Made by a program: the position numbers and the translations under genes | Shown: positions 45,800-57,224 of the stretch, piece after piece | Layout: each line of letters begins with the position of its first letter | Numbering within the stretch: position 1 is the first letter of the stretch | Origin: Tolypeutes matacus | Taxonomy: Eukaryota; Chordata; Mammalia; Cingulata; Chlamyphoridae | DNA: 64,000 nt | Direction: 5' to 3' | NCBI GenBank assembly: GCA_026826555.1 | Contig: JAKSZT010017954.1 | Coordinates: 7,575,514 to 7,639,513 of the forward strand | Notes under the pieces: model-generated | What the model was told of the DNA's origin: nothing | Seen by the model: the letters and a program-made list of their open reading frames with translations, nothing else | Database searches by the model: none

Positions 45800-47810
45800 C
45801 CAGGTACCCCAGGTTCAAAGTAGGCACGTGCAAATGCAGCCCCGTGGGGCACCCTCCCTCCTTCCTTCCAGCTTCAATGTTTTTTCACATCAAAACTGTC
45901 CTGTGTTTCCTGCTCTGTGTGTGCCCCTAAAATCATTAGTATTTTTAGTCCAAACGAGTGAGAAGAGTGGGAGTGTCAGGTGATACGGTGCTTTGGTGTC
46001 AGCAGAGCTGCTGATGAGCCAGAACGTCCTGGAGTGGCATTGCAGCCTGCATCTGTTCTCAGCGTTCAGGGCCTGTGCTCCTGGCTGCTGAATGGCTCGG
46101 ATGTTTCTCCCAGCCAAAAGGGGCATGTTAGGTTCTGCAGCTCTTTGGAGCCCGACAGAAGCTGCTCATTTCTAGAACATTTTTGTGCTACACAACACAT
46201 TGACACGCGCTAGTTCCTGTGAGCATGCGTGAGTATTTTATCCATGCAGGGACCCACGCTGCCTTTGCCCCTGGAGAAATCAGGGTGAATAGGGAAATCC
46301 CAAGAGGCTAGAGACAGGTGAATTGGCTCCATGACTTGCTTCAGTTTTCCCATTCCTGGCTGCCAACTGGGTTTAAGGAAAACTCGAGGGAGTGACCAAG
46401 AGGTGAGATGTGGCCCCGTTCCTTGCAGGGCTTCACAATTCTTATGCTTTGTTTTGCTCTTTCCTCCTTAATGACTGTGAACTTGTGCTATTTCAAGGAA
46501 AAGATTTGCCAGCTTCAGAACATTCAGAATCAATACTGCAGTAAATAAGAAACATGATGAAAGAAAAACCCACTCCAGCCTGTAGACAAATTTTATTGCT
46601 TAAATTCACATTATTATTATAATCAGCTGCAAAGTCCAGACTTTCAACAGCATTTTGATGGGGGAAATTAGGGGAAGCCTCTTTTAATTGGGGTAACAAC
46701 TTGGAGGCACCACCTATAGGCATTATGATGTCTTCCTGTTGGCTCAGGCTACTCGTGTTTATTTTTTAAAAGGTGAAATTTAAATGGAAGAGGTAGAGAG
46801 GAATTTCTTAACAAAGGAGTTGACAGCAGAAGATAGCTTTCCCTTTCAAATCGACTCTCATGAATGTGCAACTCGGTGTGATATATTTAGTTTAACACTT
46901 GGGTATTTTGCACCTCACATCTCTTTTCTTTCTTCTTTTCACTCTTTTGCTTTCTTTTGTCCTTGCTTTGATCTCGCTATGGAATCGCCTTTAAAATGCT
47001 TTCATACACAGCGAAAACATCCCTTTTTAATCTCCCTTATTCTTCCTGAAGTTTCTCGCTCTTGCCTCTTTTTTACGCCAGCCCTCCTCCCCACAGTCAG
47101 CCAGAGCATCCCCCCAAAGCTGAGAGACGCTCTGAGAATAAAATATGCATTAGTACCCATTCCCTGTTATTCATCTTGCGCTTTCACACGCTGGCTTCTT
47201 CCTCTCCCTAGGTGCTCTCCTGTGCAGTGGGGACCTGAGTCTCACTGCTTGTTTGTGTGGTTCTGCCCAGAGCAGCCGAGAGCCCTGCAGGACCCCCTGG
47301 CTCCTGCCCAGCAGGACCCCCTACGTGCCCCATCCCTTTAGAGCCCTCTTGCTCAGACAGCCTCTGCCTTGGGTGGGGTTGGCTGCTGTCCATGGAGGAC
47401 GCCCATCAAGGTGGACGGGTGCACATGCCAACTCTACAGCTGGTTCCTGCACTGCTCCCCCTCTGCACTCTGCCAGGCTCCAGCCCTTCATTGCAGCCCT
47501 AGTGCCTCACCCTCCTCACTGGAACTCGATGCTGATGGAGACAGATTCAGAATAACACAGCATTTAATGTATTGGGCCATTTACACTCTATCACCCAATA
47601 TGTACTCCCTGCCACAACCCAGTATAGTGGAATTAGTCGTGGTTGTACACACTGGTAATCAGTCTGTAAGCAAAAGTGTGAGTGCTACAGAGCTAACTGG
47701 AGAGACAGTTCTCAGGTCAAACCTGAACCAGGCTTGGCCTCCACTGCGCAGAATGCAGTTTTACCCGAGCAGGGAACCTCCTTCAGATTTCACAACTTCA
47801 CAGCCACGTG
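45800..47810. other. Repeat-poor intronic sequence
   Basis: No recognised repeat or gene. 46440-46760 is AT-rich with several short A/T motifs and might be a conserved non-coding element; no comparison is possible here. The 185-codon (46784-47341) and 179-codon (47369-47908) plus frames show no protein family signal. Confidence 0.4.
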
Positions 47811-47814
47811 GACT

Positions 47815-47995
47815 GGATGTGCAGACGTGTCACTTAAAGCTGTGTGACCTTGGGCAAGTTGCTTGCCCTCTCTGCACCTTTGTTTCCTCATCTGTAAAAT
47901 GCAGATAATTATATTCCTTACTTCACAGGGACATCATGAGGGTATAATGAGCTAATATATGTAAAGCACAGTACATGGCACTTCATAAGAAATTG
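47815..47995 (+). mobile_element. MIR SINE
   Basis: 'ctgtgtgaccttgggcaagt', 'tttcctcatctgtaaaatgc', 'gggacatcatgagggtataa' and 'atatgtaaagcacagtacat' give one of the clearest MIRs in the window. Confidence 0.9.
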
Positions 47996-47999
47996 TGGA

Positions 48000-49230
48000 A
48001 TGTTCTGGGAGACCATTGTCTAGTTCAATTTTTTAAAAAATAATTAATCTGGCTGAATAGTTTTCTGGAGAATTTCGTGACGAGCTGGCTAACGTTTTTA
48101 GTCTGCTTGGTTAGCAGTTTTGGAATATAAATAGTTCATTTTAAATAGAGGCAAGCAGAGCATTCCACGTGTTTGCACAATAGTGATTGTCAACCAAAAA
48201 CAGACTTTACTTGAGTGAGGGTAGCCTCACCGGAGGTGACTTTACTGTGACACTAGTGACACACTTTGGGCCCTTCCAGGTGCTCTGAGAGCTCTGAGAG
48301 TGTGTTCACATGCACATGTTTTTGTAAAATTTAGAAAAATAAGACCTTTTTTTTCTTTTTCTTAAATAGGGTCCCCCCAGGTTGTATAAGCTTCAGATCC
48401 CACCAAACCTGGATTCGTTCCTGGACCTTACCATCTCCACTTTACAGACAGGAAAAACATATGTTGCACATCCAGGATATGAAACCAGGCTAGGCTTCTT
48501 GTTCCTCCCTTTTTTAATTTTCCAAAGATAATTTCAGGAAAATCCATCATTGTTCTTCCTACAGCCTCTTTGATACATGCCTGTTTCAGGCATCAAGATA
48601 TTCTCATACATACCTGAAATCCAGTGTTTTCAGTCTGTTTTGGGGGGGATTCTTTCTATGGTAGCATAGCTGATTCTCACATGTATAAAATATTGAAATA
48701 GCTCAGGAAAAAAGACACTGCAGGAATATAGGGCATCATGAATAATGTCTGTGCTAAAACCCTGCATAGAAGATCACGTTTGCGCCTGCTGGTTATCAGA
48801 AGGCCTCCCTCCAAGCAAGGCGTGCTGGGAGTTTACCCAGCGATGGAGAGACTGGGGATGTAAACTCGGGTCCACGGGCAACTCCAGTCTGATTTCAATG
48901 AGAAGTTTTATTTCAGTGTCTCATACAGGCACTTCTAGACAAGAGTGGCTGTGGTGACCTGCAGGTATATTACAGAAAAGGCCGGAAGCAGGGCTCTGAC
49001 ATGGGAGAATGTGGTTGGTAGGAATCCGGGTAGTGAGAGGGATACCCACCTCGACTGTGCCTTTGGGACAAGCTTCTGGTCAACCAGGTGACCAAAATGG
49101 GGCCAGAAGAACCAACTGGCCACAGAGTGCGGAGTTAGATCTTCAGAGAGGCCTAGGGGTTTAATTTCACAAAAACACACCACCTGTCTCTCTTCCCACC
49201 TTCAGAACTAGCCACGGCTTTTGAGAAGCT
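48000..49230. other. Intronic sequence without recognised features
   Basis: No gene or repeat recognised. T-run near 48349-48360. Confidence 0.45.
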
Positions 49231-49234
49231 TTGG

Positions 49235-49375
49235 GTTGGCCTGAGAGTCATCAGGGGTGCTGGTTGGTTTAGACTCCCACTAGACCTAGTCAATCAGAAA
49301 CTCTTAGTGGTGAGCCTGGGAACAGGCATTTTCATAAGCTCCCAGGTAGAGAATCATGCTCTGAGGAACACTGGC
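49235..49375 (+). mobile_element. MER5A-type hAT fragment
   Basis: 'aatcagaaactcttagtggt', 'gcctgggaacaggcattttc' and 'aagctcccaggtagagaatc' follow MER5A-like sequence, diverged. Confidence 0.65.
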
Positions 49376-49869
49376 TTAGAGGCAGGCTTTTCTTTTTTGC
49401 CCCTTCTGAATGTGAATATGCCATATGTGCTATTTTTCTTGGCCCCAGCTGTCCCAATCCATGCATTCCCAGCTCGCTGCACACTGGACCCTCAGCAGCT
49501 GCTGGCAGGGAGAGGGCTTAGTGATAAGGCTGGTGATAGTGGCTGATGGCAGCCGGGTCCTAGTTTGTAGATGTATAGGAATAGCAGCAGTAGTCATAGT
49601 GGTAGTGAGGGCAGAAGCCGGGGTTGGCTGGAGGCCTGGGAGAGGGACTGCCACAGCCAGGTGCCTGCTCCATGCAGGGGTGACAGCAATCCAGATCCTA
49701 TCTTTTAGGCTGAGGGTATCAGCAAGGGGTTCAAATATTTTAGACAGGTTGGGAAAGAAGGCCCAGGCGGTGGGAAAATCAGACATGGGCACTGGCAACG
49801 TTGGGATCTGGGATGTCTGCCCGGTTAATATGAGTCCCTTTCAGCATGCACCCAGGGTGCAAAGAATGG

Positions 49870-50030
49870 AGCTGATTCATCACAGATGGGGTCAAGCTGC
49901 AAGCTATACTCTCAGACAGACCAGTAGCAGCACCTGGGAGCTTGTCAGAAAAGCAAGTTCTCGGGCCATGCCTGAGACCTACTGGGGATTCTGATGCAGG
50001 TTCAAGTGTGAGAAACACTTGTCTAAGCTA
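49870..50030 (-). mobile_element. MER5A-type hAT fragment
   Basis: 'ccagtagcagcacctgggag', 'cttgtcagaaaagcaagttc' and 'gttcaagtgtgagaaacact' are antisense MER5A. The 189-codon plus frame at 49425-49994 runs into it and is not a gene. Confidence 0.8.
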
Positions 50031-50167
50031 CTCAGACTCATCACTTCAGACTGATTCCCCAGAAGCTCCATACCTGGCAGAAGTCAAATATTAACTGTCT
50101 CCTCAGCAAGGCCTGGTCGCGGTGTGAGGGTTAGGGATGAGGTGCCCACAGGATGTGGCCCAACATA

Positions 50168-50285
50168 GGATAGATAATAATATTTCTTCCCTCTGGAAGC
50201 TCTGCCCTTTGGGTCATTATGCTACTTGGATGCTGTTGCTACCCATTCTCATTCTCCAGCCATTCTTCCTGATTCCTAAATGCAT
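50168..50285 (+). repeat. Diverged direct repeat, copy 1
   Basis: 'ataataatatttcttccctc' through 'cattcttcctgattcctaaatgca' resembles 51408-51523 (shared ctctggaagctctgcccttwg, cattatgctact, gctacccattctcattctcc style). Spacing about 1.24 kb. Either a local duplication or two fragments of one old repeat, possibly L2. Confidence 0.65.
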
Positions 50286-50666
50286 GGCCATGTCCCAAGC
50301 CCACATGTATAGGGCACCAGGGTTCTGGCACTGGTCTTGGGAACAGGTGGATATGCAGCTGCTAGTTCACCTGAGCAGGGTTTAGGGAAAAGGGTCGGAG
50401 CCCAGGATTTATTCTGTAATATCCCTGCAAGTGTGGGATCTCTATGTCATTCTGTAATGATGCTTTTTACTTGGGGTCCCCTTGTTTGTAACTTTCTCGT
50501 TGCTAATTTAAACGCCTCAGGCCTGGATGGCAGGTGTTTCTTTTATTGCTAAGGAGCACAGATATCTCCCTTTCTGGTCTCTTCAAGGGCAGTGTTTGCC
50601 TCTCTCTTGACTGCTCCAAAAGCTATTTATTAGAATGTTCAGAAACGCAAAGATTCCCAAATGGCG

Positions 50667-50731
50667 CTAGAGCAATTTAGTATTGGATTTTATAACACTA
50701 GAGCAATTTAGTATTGGATTTTATAACACTA
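50667..50731 (+). repeat. 31-bp exact tandem duplication
   Basis: The unit starting ctagagcaatttagtattgg is present twice without change, at 50667-50697 and 50698-50728, followed by three more matching bases. The absence of differences suggests a recent slippage or end-joining duplication, or an assembly artefact. Confidence 0.95.
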
Positions 50732-51269
50732 TAACTTGCAGAAATGAGTTTTCTTTTTCTTCTCTAAGTTTGTGAGAAAAAACTTCGGCAAAATGTTTTT
50801 CTTGACATTATAATGTCAAAGAGGAGTTTCGTCTGTTAAAGATGGTAAGAGACCTTAGGGTGATATTTGTGTCATTTCTTACCCCTTCCAGGTTGGGGGG
50901 TTGTTTCCTTCCACTGTGAGCCTTGTTTTTACTTGGTGAACTTGTGGTCTAACTTCAAGGCAAATTTGATCTTTTGCACCACTACTTCCCTCAGCCCAGT
51001 GTTGGTTTCTCGCCTTTTCCAAATCTCAACAGCCCAGTGTCCTCAAGCTGTCACTCCCATGTTCCACCAAGACCAGCCTTTCTGGAAGTCTCTCCTGAGC
51101 CAACCTTCTCTATTCTCTCTATGCTGACTCTGCCCCTGCAGGGCCCAGCTGCATACAAGAAGGGAGTTCCTTTTTCTAACTGACTCCATCAGTAACCTAC
51201 TAAATGTCTAGATTTCATGGCCAGTTCTCAACTCACTTGAATTCTATCTAATGGATTTGACTCTCCTGG

Positions 51270-51345
51270 TACTGGATGTTGAGTTTTGCTCTTTGAGGAC
51301 AGGGGTTGCATCATTTCCATCCCAGTAGGCTCTCAATAAATATTT
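51270..51345 (+). mobile_element. L2 (LINE-2) 3' end fragment
   Basis: 'gctctttgaggacaggggtt' and 'cagtaggctctcaataaata' match the sense L2 3' terminus. Confidence 0.7.
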
Positions 51346-51407
51346 ATAAAATGAATATATTATAATATGCTACGATATATGGTATGATACAATACAACAT
51401 AGTATAT

Positions 51408-51523
51408 ATAATAATACTTCCTCTCTCTGGAAGCTCTGCCCTTAGCATCATTATGCTACTCTGATGCCATTTCTACCCAGTCTCATTCTCCACCCATTCT
51501 TCCTGTCTTCTAAATGCAGGTGG
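51408..51523 (+). repeat. Diverged direct repeat, copy 2
   Basis: Partner of 50168-50285, in the same orientation. Preceded by an AT-rich ATA/TAT region (51340-51405). Confidence 0.65.
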
Positions 51524-53335
51524 TTCCCAGAGTATGATTCTAAGTCTTCACTCTGTCTCCTGGAATTGTTACACTCTCATATGTCATCACATCTTGCCAC
51601 TCTGTCCTTGACACCCTGAGCTCTTCTCACTACCAGACATTATCTCTGTTCAGCCATCGCCCTCGGAATGTCTGCTGGCATCTCAGCCTGTGTCCACATG
51701 AGCTCTCAACTTGGCCTTCCTCTCCTCTTCTTCCCCTCTATTTTAATTAATGGCATCTTCCCAGTTGCCTAGACACTAGTGGTTATATCACTGATTCCCC
51801 GAGTCAGTCCTGTTTTGTGTTTATATTGCTTTGTGCTTATGTGTTCTGGAATAGTGAGGGCACATATCCAGAACCTTCTGCTTAACTCAAATGCTGCCTT
51901 TTCCTTAAATACTCTCAGCCAAAATAATTCCTCCTATTTCTGACTGCCCATTGTACTTTTCCTTTACTTTTCTTTGGCAATTATCTCAGTTTACCTTAAA
52001 ATATTGTCATTTTTGAGTCTGTCTTATCTACTTGGTGAGGTTTGTAAGCATCTTGAGGGAGTACTTGGATCTGAATTGTTTTTTAATCCAGGCAGGTGCA
52101 CAGTCCAATACCTTATGAAGTTCAGAACCATACTGCAGTGACTGAGCCTATCAGGGTCTCTTGGTCTTGAACCCTGCTGGCTGAGTGGTGGTCCCTCAAT
52201 GTTCCCATGAAAGTCTATAGGCCATCACTCTAGCTGGGAACAGTATGTCCCTGAAACTTATAAGAGTGAGAATGGTACCTACACCTGTACAGTGGACCCC
52301 AGACTATAAGACTAGATAGAAAGGCACGCTATTATTCATGGGAAATTATTAATAACTTCCATATGAATAGTAGTGAGAGACCAATTAATGTTAGAAATAA
52401 CTTATTGAATGCATATTAAGGACTTTATATTTAGCATCTCATTTACTCTTAGGCAAACGGTTAGTACAAAATGATTAGGCATAACCTTTCATTCCTTTAT
52501 ACTTTTCAAAGCTCTCTAAAATCCATATCTTAGTAACCCTGAGATATAGGAAGGCAGTGGTAGTAAACTGCACTCTCTTTTTCCAGCCTCCTAAACCCCT
52601 TCTCTCCCTGCAGCCCCAATCGCAACCACTTAGCAAATGAGGAAACCACCTGCTATTTAGACGTGGTGACTAGTTTGGCCAGGAGCTGATACCCGGGCAG
52701 AGGCAAAACTAGGTCCCAGGTCTCCTGGCAGCTAAGAGTTATCAGTGCTGCGTATTCTCTGGTGTGGCATCAGCACTTAGCACTTGGAATGTTCTCCCTG
52801 GACTTACAGAGATTTCTGTCATTGCAGGCCAACCCTAGTGACTGGGCAGGTTCCCCATCGTGCTATTCCATGGGTAGAGTGCTATCCATTCCAGGGTCCG
52901 TGCTTTCAATGGCATGTCCCTCCCTCCCCCAGCACACCTGGGCTTAATGAAAAACCAAGTAGGTCTGCTCCCCACCCCCCCACCCCAACCTTCTTGCTAG
53001 CTTTCTGCTCTGAGAAATTTACTTGCCCAGAAAACTCAGTAAACATTAAGTCAGTAGGTGCAAGAAGCTGGACATCCTTTGGGCCACTCCAGTCCCAATT
53101 GCTTGGTCATCCTTCCCTCACTTGGGGTGAGCAGGGAAGCAGAGAGTCTCCCCAGCCTGGCTTCTCCACTGGCCCCCTCACCATCTCTGGGATGATGTCA
53201 AAGATGCTGGTGATACTGGCAAAAATACCAACAATGGCTAACTTTTTTTTATCAAGGATGTACTATTTGCTCAGAAGGTGCTAAGACTGTCCTTTGCATT
53301 TTGGAGCTCAGAGGTTCTCAAAGGGTGGAACTTTT
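51524..53335. other. Intronic sequence, old repeat traces only
   Basis: 51640-51760 may be a very old L2 trace and 52380-52480 an antisense MIR trace, both weak. The 166-codon plus frame at 52784-53284 shows no family signal. Confidence 0.4.
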
Positions 53336-53339
53336 TGTC

Positions 53340-53570
53340 ACGTGGTGAATTCTCTTCCTAGCTTCCCCTACTTCTGGCTTCTGCTGGCATCCAAGTTCCT
53401 TTGCTTATAAGGATTTCAGCCATATTGGATTAAGGTCTCCTTTATTCAGTTTGGCCACATCTTAACTGATAAGAGCATCTCCAAAGGTTCTATTTGCAAA
53501 TGGGTTCATACCTACAGACTGGGGTCAGGACTTGGACATGGGTTCTGTAGGGGAGTCAATCCCCGATGTC
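53340..53570 (-). mobile_element. MaLR-like LTR fragment, antisense
   Basis: 'tttgcttataaggatttcag', 'ccatattggattaaggtctc', 'aacatctccaaaggttctat'-type and 'tttgcaaatgggttcatacc' sequence is the antisense MLT1/MaLR pattern. Confidence 0.7.
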
Positions 53571-53574
53571 ATCC

Positions 53575-53680
53575 TTCTTCTGTGGATGAGGACACTGAGG
53601 TACAAACCGATTGGCTAACTTGCCCAGGGCCACTCAGTTCATAAATGAAACCCAGGGACACTCAGGACCTGTGGTGTGGT
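53575..53680 (-). mobile_element. MIR SINE fragment
   Basis: 'gatgaggacactgaggtaca', 'ctaacttgcccagggccact' and 'cagttcataaatgaaacc' are the antisense MIR core. Confidence 0.75.
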
Positions 53681-53687
53681 CAAGAGG

Positions 53688-53757
53688 GGCTAGAATCTGG
53701 GAGGTGGTACACTTTTGCCTGATTCTTCTGGGGCCTTTGGAAGAATGGGGAAGAAAG
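53688..53757 (+). repeat. 70-bp duplicated segment, copy 1
   Basis: Aligns without gaps to 55346-55415 with 66 of 70 bases identical (starts ggctagaatctgggaggtgg). The two copies lie either side of the second GALNT exon, 1658 bp apart. Confidence 0.9.
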
Positions 53758-53759
53758 GC

Positions 53760-54190
53760 TTAATTTGAAGAAGTCTTAACTTGCAGCCTGTACTCCAACC
53801 ACATGCTCTATCTCCGGGGGGTTCGAAGTTTCTTCCCCCCACATTCCATTTTTCCTCTTCTAAGATGATAGTATCTTGCCACCAATCTCTCACTCCCCAA
53901 CCGTCCATGCCTTTTGCCTGATAGGAACTATTTCTTGTCTCTGTGCCCTTGGGAACTCTCTCACCCCCATCCATCTAAACACCCCAACCTCTGTATTTTT
54001 TTCTGGGTCACATGGACACATCCATTCCCAGGGACAATGGCCATGACCCAAATCAGTCAGCCTCTACACATGTTGCACATGTATGGAATTAACTGGGAAA
54101 AACATGCCATGTACAAATCAGAAGTGAAGGAGCTGCACAATTTCTGGTGATTCAGCCCTTTGAGGTGTCTCTAGAGTGAAGTCAGAGGTA
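53760..54190. other. Intronic sequence without recognised features
   Basis: No gene or repeat recognised. Confidence 0.45.
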
Positions 54191-54192
54191 AC

Positions 54193-54310
54193 AATGTTCT
54201 CAGAGTGTCATTTGTGGACCACTTGCATCAAAATCACCTGAGCTTCTCCTTGACCACTAGTGGTCTGCAGAATGAGAATCTCCAAGGGTGGGTCCTTGGG
54301 GTTTGCATAT
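54193..54310 (+). mobile_element. MER5A-type hAT fragment
   Basis: 'ttctcagagtgtcatttgtg', 'gcatcaaaatcacctgagct' and 'gaatgagaatctccaagggt' are MER5A-like. Confidence 0.75.
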
Positions 54311-54404
54311 CTAAAAATCCCCTCTCTATCAGCTCCTCCCCCATCCTCCCTACACCTGGTCATTCTTATGTACACACAGATACCAACCTTTCTGTCCAAA
54401 GAGT

Positions 54405-54620
54405 TAGACACATTCAGACTGGGTTTCAACTCTGCCATCACTAAACGTGTGACCCTGTGACAAGTTAGCTTATCTATGTTTGTTTCTTAATTTGCAAAAT
54501 GGAGTTAATGTATGTAATTAAAGGGATTAATCTAGCAACCTCCTGGGGTTGCTGCGGGGATTAAATTAGATCATACAAATTAAATACTTCACCACCTGCT
54601 TGTTACAGAAGGGACATTGT
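54405..54620 (+). mobile_element. MIR SINE
   Basis: 'cactaaacgtgtgaccctgt', 'cttaatttgcaaaatggagt' and 'gggttgctgcggggattaaa' are the MIR core and 3' part. Confidence 0.75.
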
Positions 54621-55133
54621 TCAGTCCTTGGCAGCATTCTTTTTGCCACTGTGGTAGCAATTCTGCTGGGCAAAGTCTCCTTTTGCATTCTAAGATCTGC
54701 GTAAGCCCTGATAACGTTGCATCTGCTACAGGCCTATGGGTCTGGCCCACCCAAGACTTGTACTGTAAGAATTAGTCATTGTGCAGGTGGGAAAGCCCCT
54801 GTAAAAGCTGACAAGCCAGACCCAGGGCGTGGTGGGAGACAGGAATGCTGGTCAAGGAAGGAGAAAGGGCTGCAAAGAACAGTGATGTCAGAGGGCATCT
54901 GCCAACCTCCAGCAGTTGGGATATAACAGGCAGGCCTGGATTCTACCCAGCCACATAATGTTGCATGCTGTAAGCACTGATGCCCTGAGTGGGTGGGTGT
55001 CAGAGAAGACTTCTGACTCTCAAACTGGATTGTCTTTTCTTCTAGAATTACTAGCATGCAAGCTCTTCTGTAGGCATCATGGTAAGTTGGGTGCACATGT
55101 TAATGGGTTACTCTTGTATTTTGTCATTTGTAG

Positions 55134-55308
55134 AGGAGCTGAAAGCCCCCTTGGAGGAGTATGTCCACAAACGCTACCCCGGGCTGGTGAAGGTGGTACG
55201 CAACCAAAAGAGAGAGGGCCTGATCCGGGCTCGCATCGAGGGCTGGAAGGTGGCCACGGGCCAGGTCACTGGCTTCTTTGATGCCCATGTGGAATTCACT
55301 GCTGGCTG
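55134..55308 (+). CDS. GALNT18: GALNT18-like internal exon 2 of 3 (metal-binding DxH motif)
   Basis: 175-bp exon. The acceptor tgtcatttgtag ends at 55133; the donor GTAGGT starts at 55309. Two bases complete the Glu codon begun in the previous exon, giving DDNSD-E-E-E-L across the junction. Then 57 codons follow ([20 protein letters not shown] ... [20 protein letters not shown] ... [13 protein letters not shown], the final W split). FDAH (DAH at 55280-55288) is the DxH motif that binds Mn2+ and UDP in this family. Most active members read DxHCE; here the Cys is Val, a Y-subfamily trait by my recollection. The upstream intron is 22,980 bp. The 77-codon frame at 55079-55312 is this exon plus intron read-through on both sides. 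Confidence 0.9.
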
Positions 55309-55345
55309 GTAGGTTGTGAGCTGAAACCTAGGGGTACTCAGGAGC

Positions 55346-55415
55346 GGCTAGAATCTGGGAGGTGGGACAGTTTTGCCTGATTCCTCTGGGGCCTTTGGAA
55401 GAATGGAGAAGAAAG
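55346..55415 (+). repeat. 70-bp duplicated segment, copy 2
   Basis: Begins 38 bases after the end of the second exon. Differs from 53688-53757 at four positions. Confidence 0.9.
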
Positions 55416-55419
55416 AGTT

Positions 55420-56180
55420 GGAAAGGGAAGATGAAAGCTTTCCCTTTAATCTCAGAGATAAAACTGGGAAGCAAAGAGAAAATGGTCTTCTGTCCACTCA
55501 GTCTGTTACGAATGTCATCATCATTGTCATTGTCATCACCATCATCAAAAGTGCCTATGAAAATGATGTATTAATTGGATAGAACTTTGAAGACAAGACA
55601 GTCGTATTTTTATTTATTTATTTATTTTTCCCCTACTTTGTTCCCTTTTCTTGGGAAGATGGTTGACTGTTACTGTGAGAAAAGAGACCCATTTGGAATT
55701 CTACCTACCCAGGCGAAGCTTCCCAGAACTTGTGTGGGGTTATCCTTAACACCATTTGGAGGAAAAGAAGGGTTTTTCTCTGCAGATATGGCTTATGATG
55801 TTTTTCCAGGTGAAAAGGACAATAGGTTAGAAATTGATGATCATATAGAGGGTAGATTTTGCATACATGTAGAGCAAAACATCAAAAATGCCCAAATAAT
55901 TCAATTTGCATGTTAAAATTGAAGTAGGATTTTATAGTTTAAAAGTATGGTCATATGAATATTGCTAACAACTAACCAATGATAAATCAAATCAGAGGTA
56001 AAGAACCTGTACCCAGAGTTACTTAATTAGTAAGATGCAGAGTCATTTATTTTGCAGATAATGTTTATGTATATTCAATGATACCATCTTGAATAAGTGC
56101 TGTTCATAATACCAGATCTGAAGAACCGATCTCCCATCACTAATTAAACATTTAAAAGTCTATTCTTCTTCATTTGTAAC
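55420..56180. other. Intronic sequence without recognised features
   Basis: A TTTATTTATTTATTT run lies at about 55607-55630. No gene seen; the 113-codon plus frame at 55575-55916 has no family signal. Confidence 0.45.
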
Positions 56181-56183
56181 AAA

Positions 56184-56400
56184 CTTTAGAGTCATTTTTT
56201 TTTTTTTTTTTTTTTTAAGATTTTATTTATTTATTCATTTATCCCCCCCTTGCTGCTTGTGCTCGCTGGGTCAGCTAACCACGCCGTGCGGGCGGGCTTG
56301 CCTTCACCAGGAGGCCCCGGGAACCGAACCCGGGACCTCCCATATGGTAAACGGGAGCCCTACTGATTGAGCCACAGCCGCTTCCCTTTAGAGTCCTTTT
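56184..56400 (-). mobile_element. DAS-like tRNA-derived SINE, antisense, with TSD
   Basis: T-run, then gattttatttatttattcat, 'ggcttgccttcaccaggagg', 'gggaaccgaacccggga' and 'gattgagccacagccgcttcc'. The flanking repeat ctttagagtcatttt (56184-56198) and ctttagagtcctttt (56386-56400) matches at 14 of 15 bases. Near-identical to 32772-32951, so both are probably young. Confidence 0.95.
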
Positions 56401-56627
56401 AATCGATGGATAAAAGAAGAAAGGTTATGCATATGACCACACAAAGATTTGGAACTTGGGGATCACTGTTTAACACTGGCCCTTTCAAATGCACAGTGGT
56501 ATCTGTTGCTGTCCCAGATATGTTTTCTCTCCTGGATTTTGCTTCCATCAAAGCCTGATGAATCACAGCTGTATGCCTTCAATTCTGGCCTCTTTCCTGA
56601 GCTTCAGAGTTCTTTACCTCTAATAAT

Positions 56628-56800
56628 AATCATTCTCAATGTGGTCCCCAGACCAGCAGCATCAGCCATCACTTGGGAACTTGTTAGAAGTGCAAATTCT
56701 TGGGCTTCACCCAGAACTACAAAATCAGAAGCTCTGCTATTTTAACAAGCTCTCCAGATCACTGATATATGCTCAAGTTTGAGATCCATTGAGCTAGAAG
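56628..56800 (-). mobile_element. MER5A-type hAT element
   Basis: 'ttctcaatgtggtccccaga', 'cagcatcagccatcacttgg', 'gaacttgttagaagtgcaaa' and 'caagtttgagatccattgag' are a good antisense MER5A. Confidence 0.85.
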
Positions 56801-56819
56801 CCCTCTGAACAGATGCACT

Positions 56820-57055
56820 TGAATGTTCTCAGGCTTGGTATATCTCAAACTGAACTAATTGCCTTCCCCTTTACACCATTACCTCCTCATTTATTTCCTA
56901 TTAAAACTGGTGGCACCATCCATGTCCCTTTCACTTGATTCTTCCCTCCCCATCCCGTCCCTCATCCATTCAACCTTTAGCTCTAGCCAGTTATACCTTC
57001 TGTGTATTTCTTACATCTGCCTCTTCCTCTCAGCTCAAACCTCCATTATCTTTTT
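56820..57055 (+). mobile_element. L2 (LINE-2) ORF2 remnant
   Basis: 'tatctcaaactgaactaatt' and the following C-rich stretch correspond to the L2 ORF2 region after its reverse-transcriptase core. Decayed. Confidence 0.55.
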
Positions 57056-57224
57056 TTTTTTTTGGCTTCCCACTTGCTTTTTTGTTTTTTTTTCCTAATC
57101 AGTGGATTTTTAATGTTTTTTTTTCATTTAAAAAATATGGAGACATCCTGAAGCTTGGTGCAATATCTGTCCATTATGTTTTATCTAAACGAAGGTGGTA
57201 GCTGCCTGAATTACTTCTTTTGAC

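Noticed and set aside
46784..47908. 185- and 179-codon plus-strand frames
   Set aside because: No protein family signal, they overlap one another in different frames, and no flanking splice signals fit the GALNT reading frame.
49425..49994. 189-codon plus-strand frame
   Set aside because: Extends into an antisense MER5A, and an antisense frame overlaps it; composition-driven.
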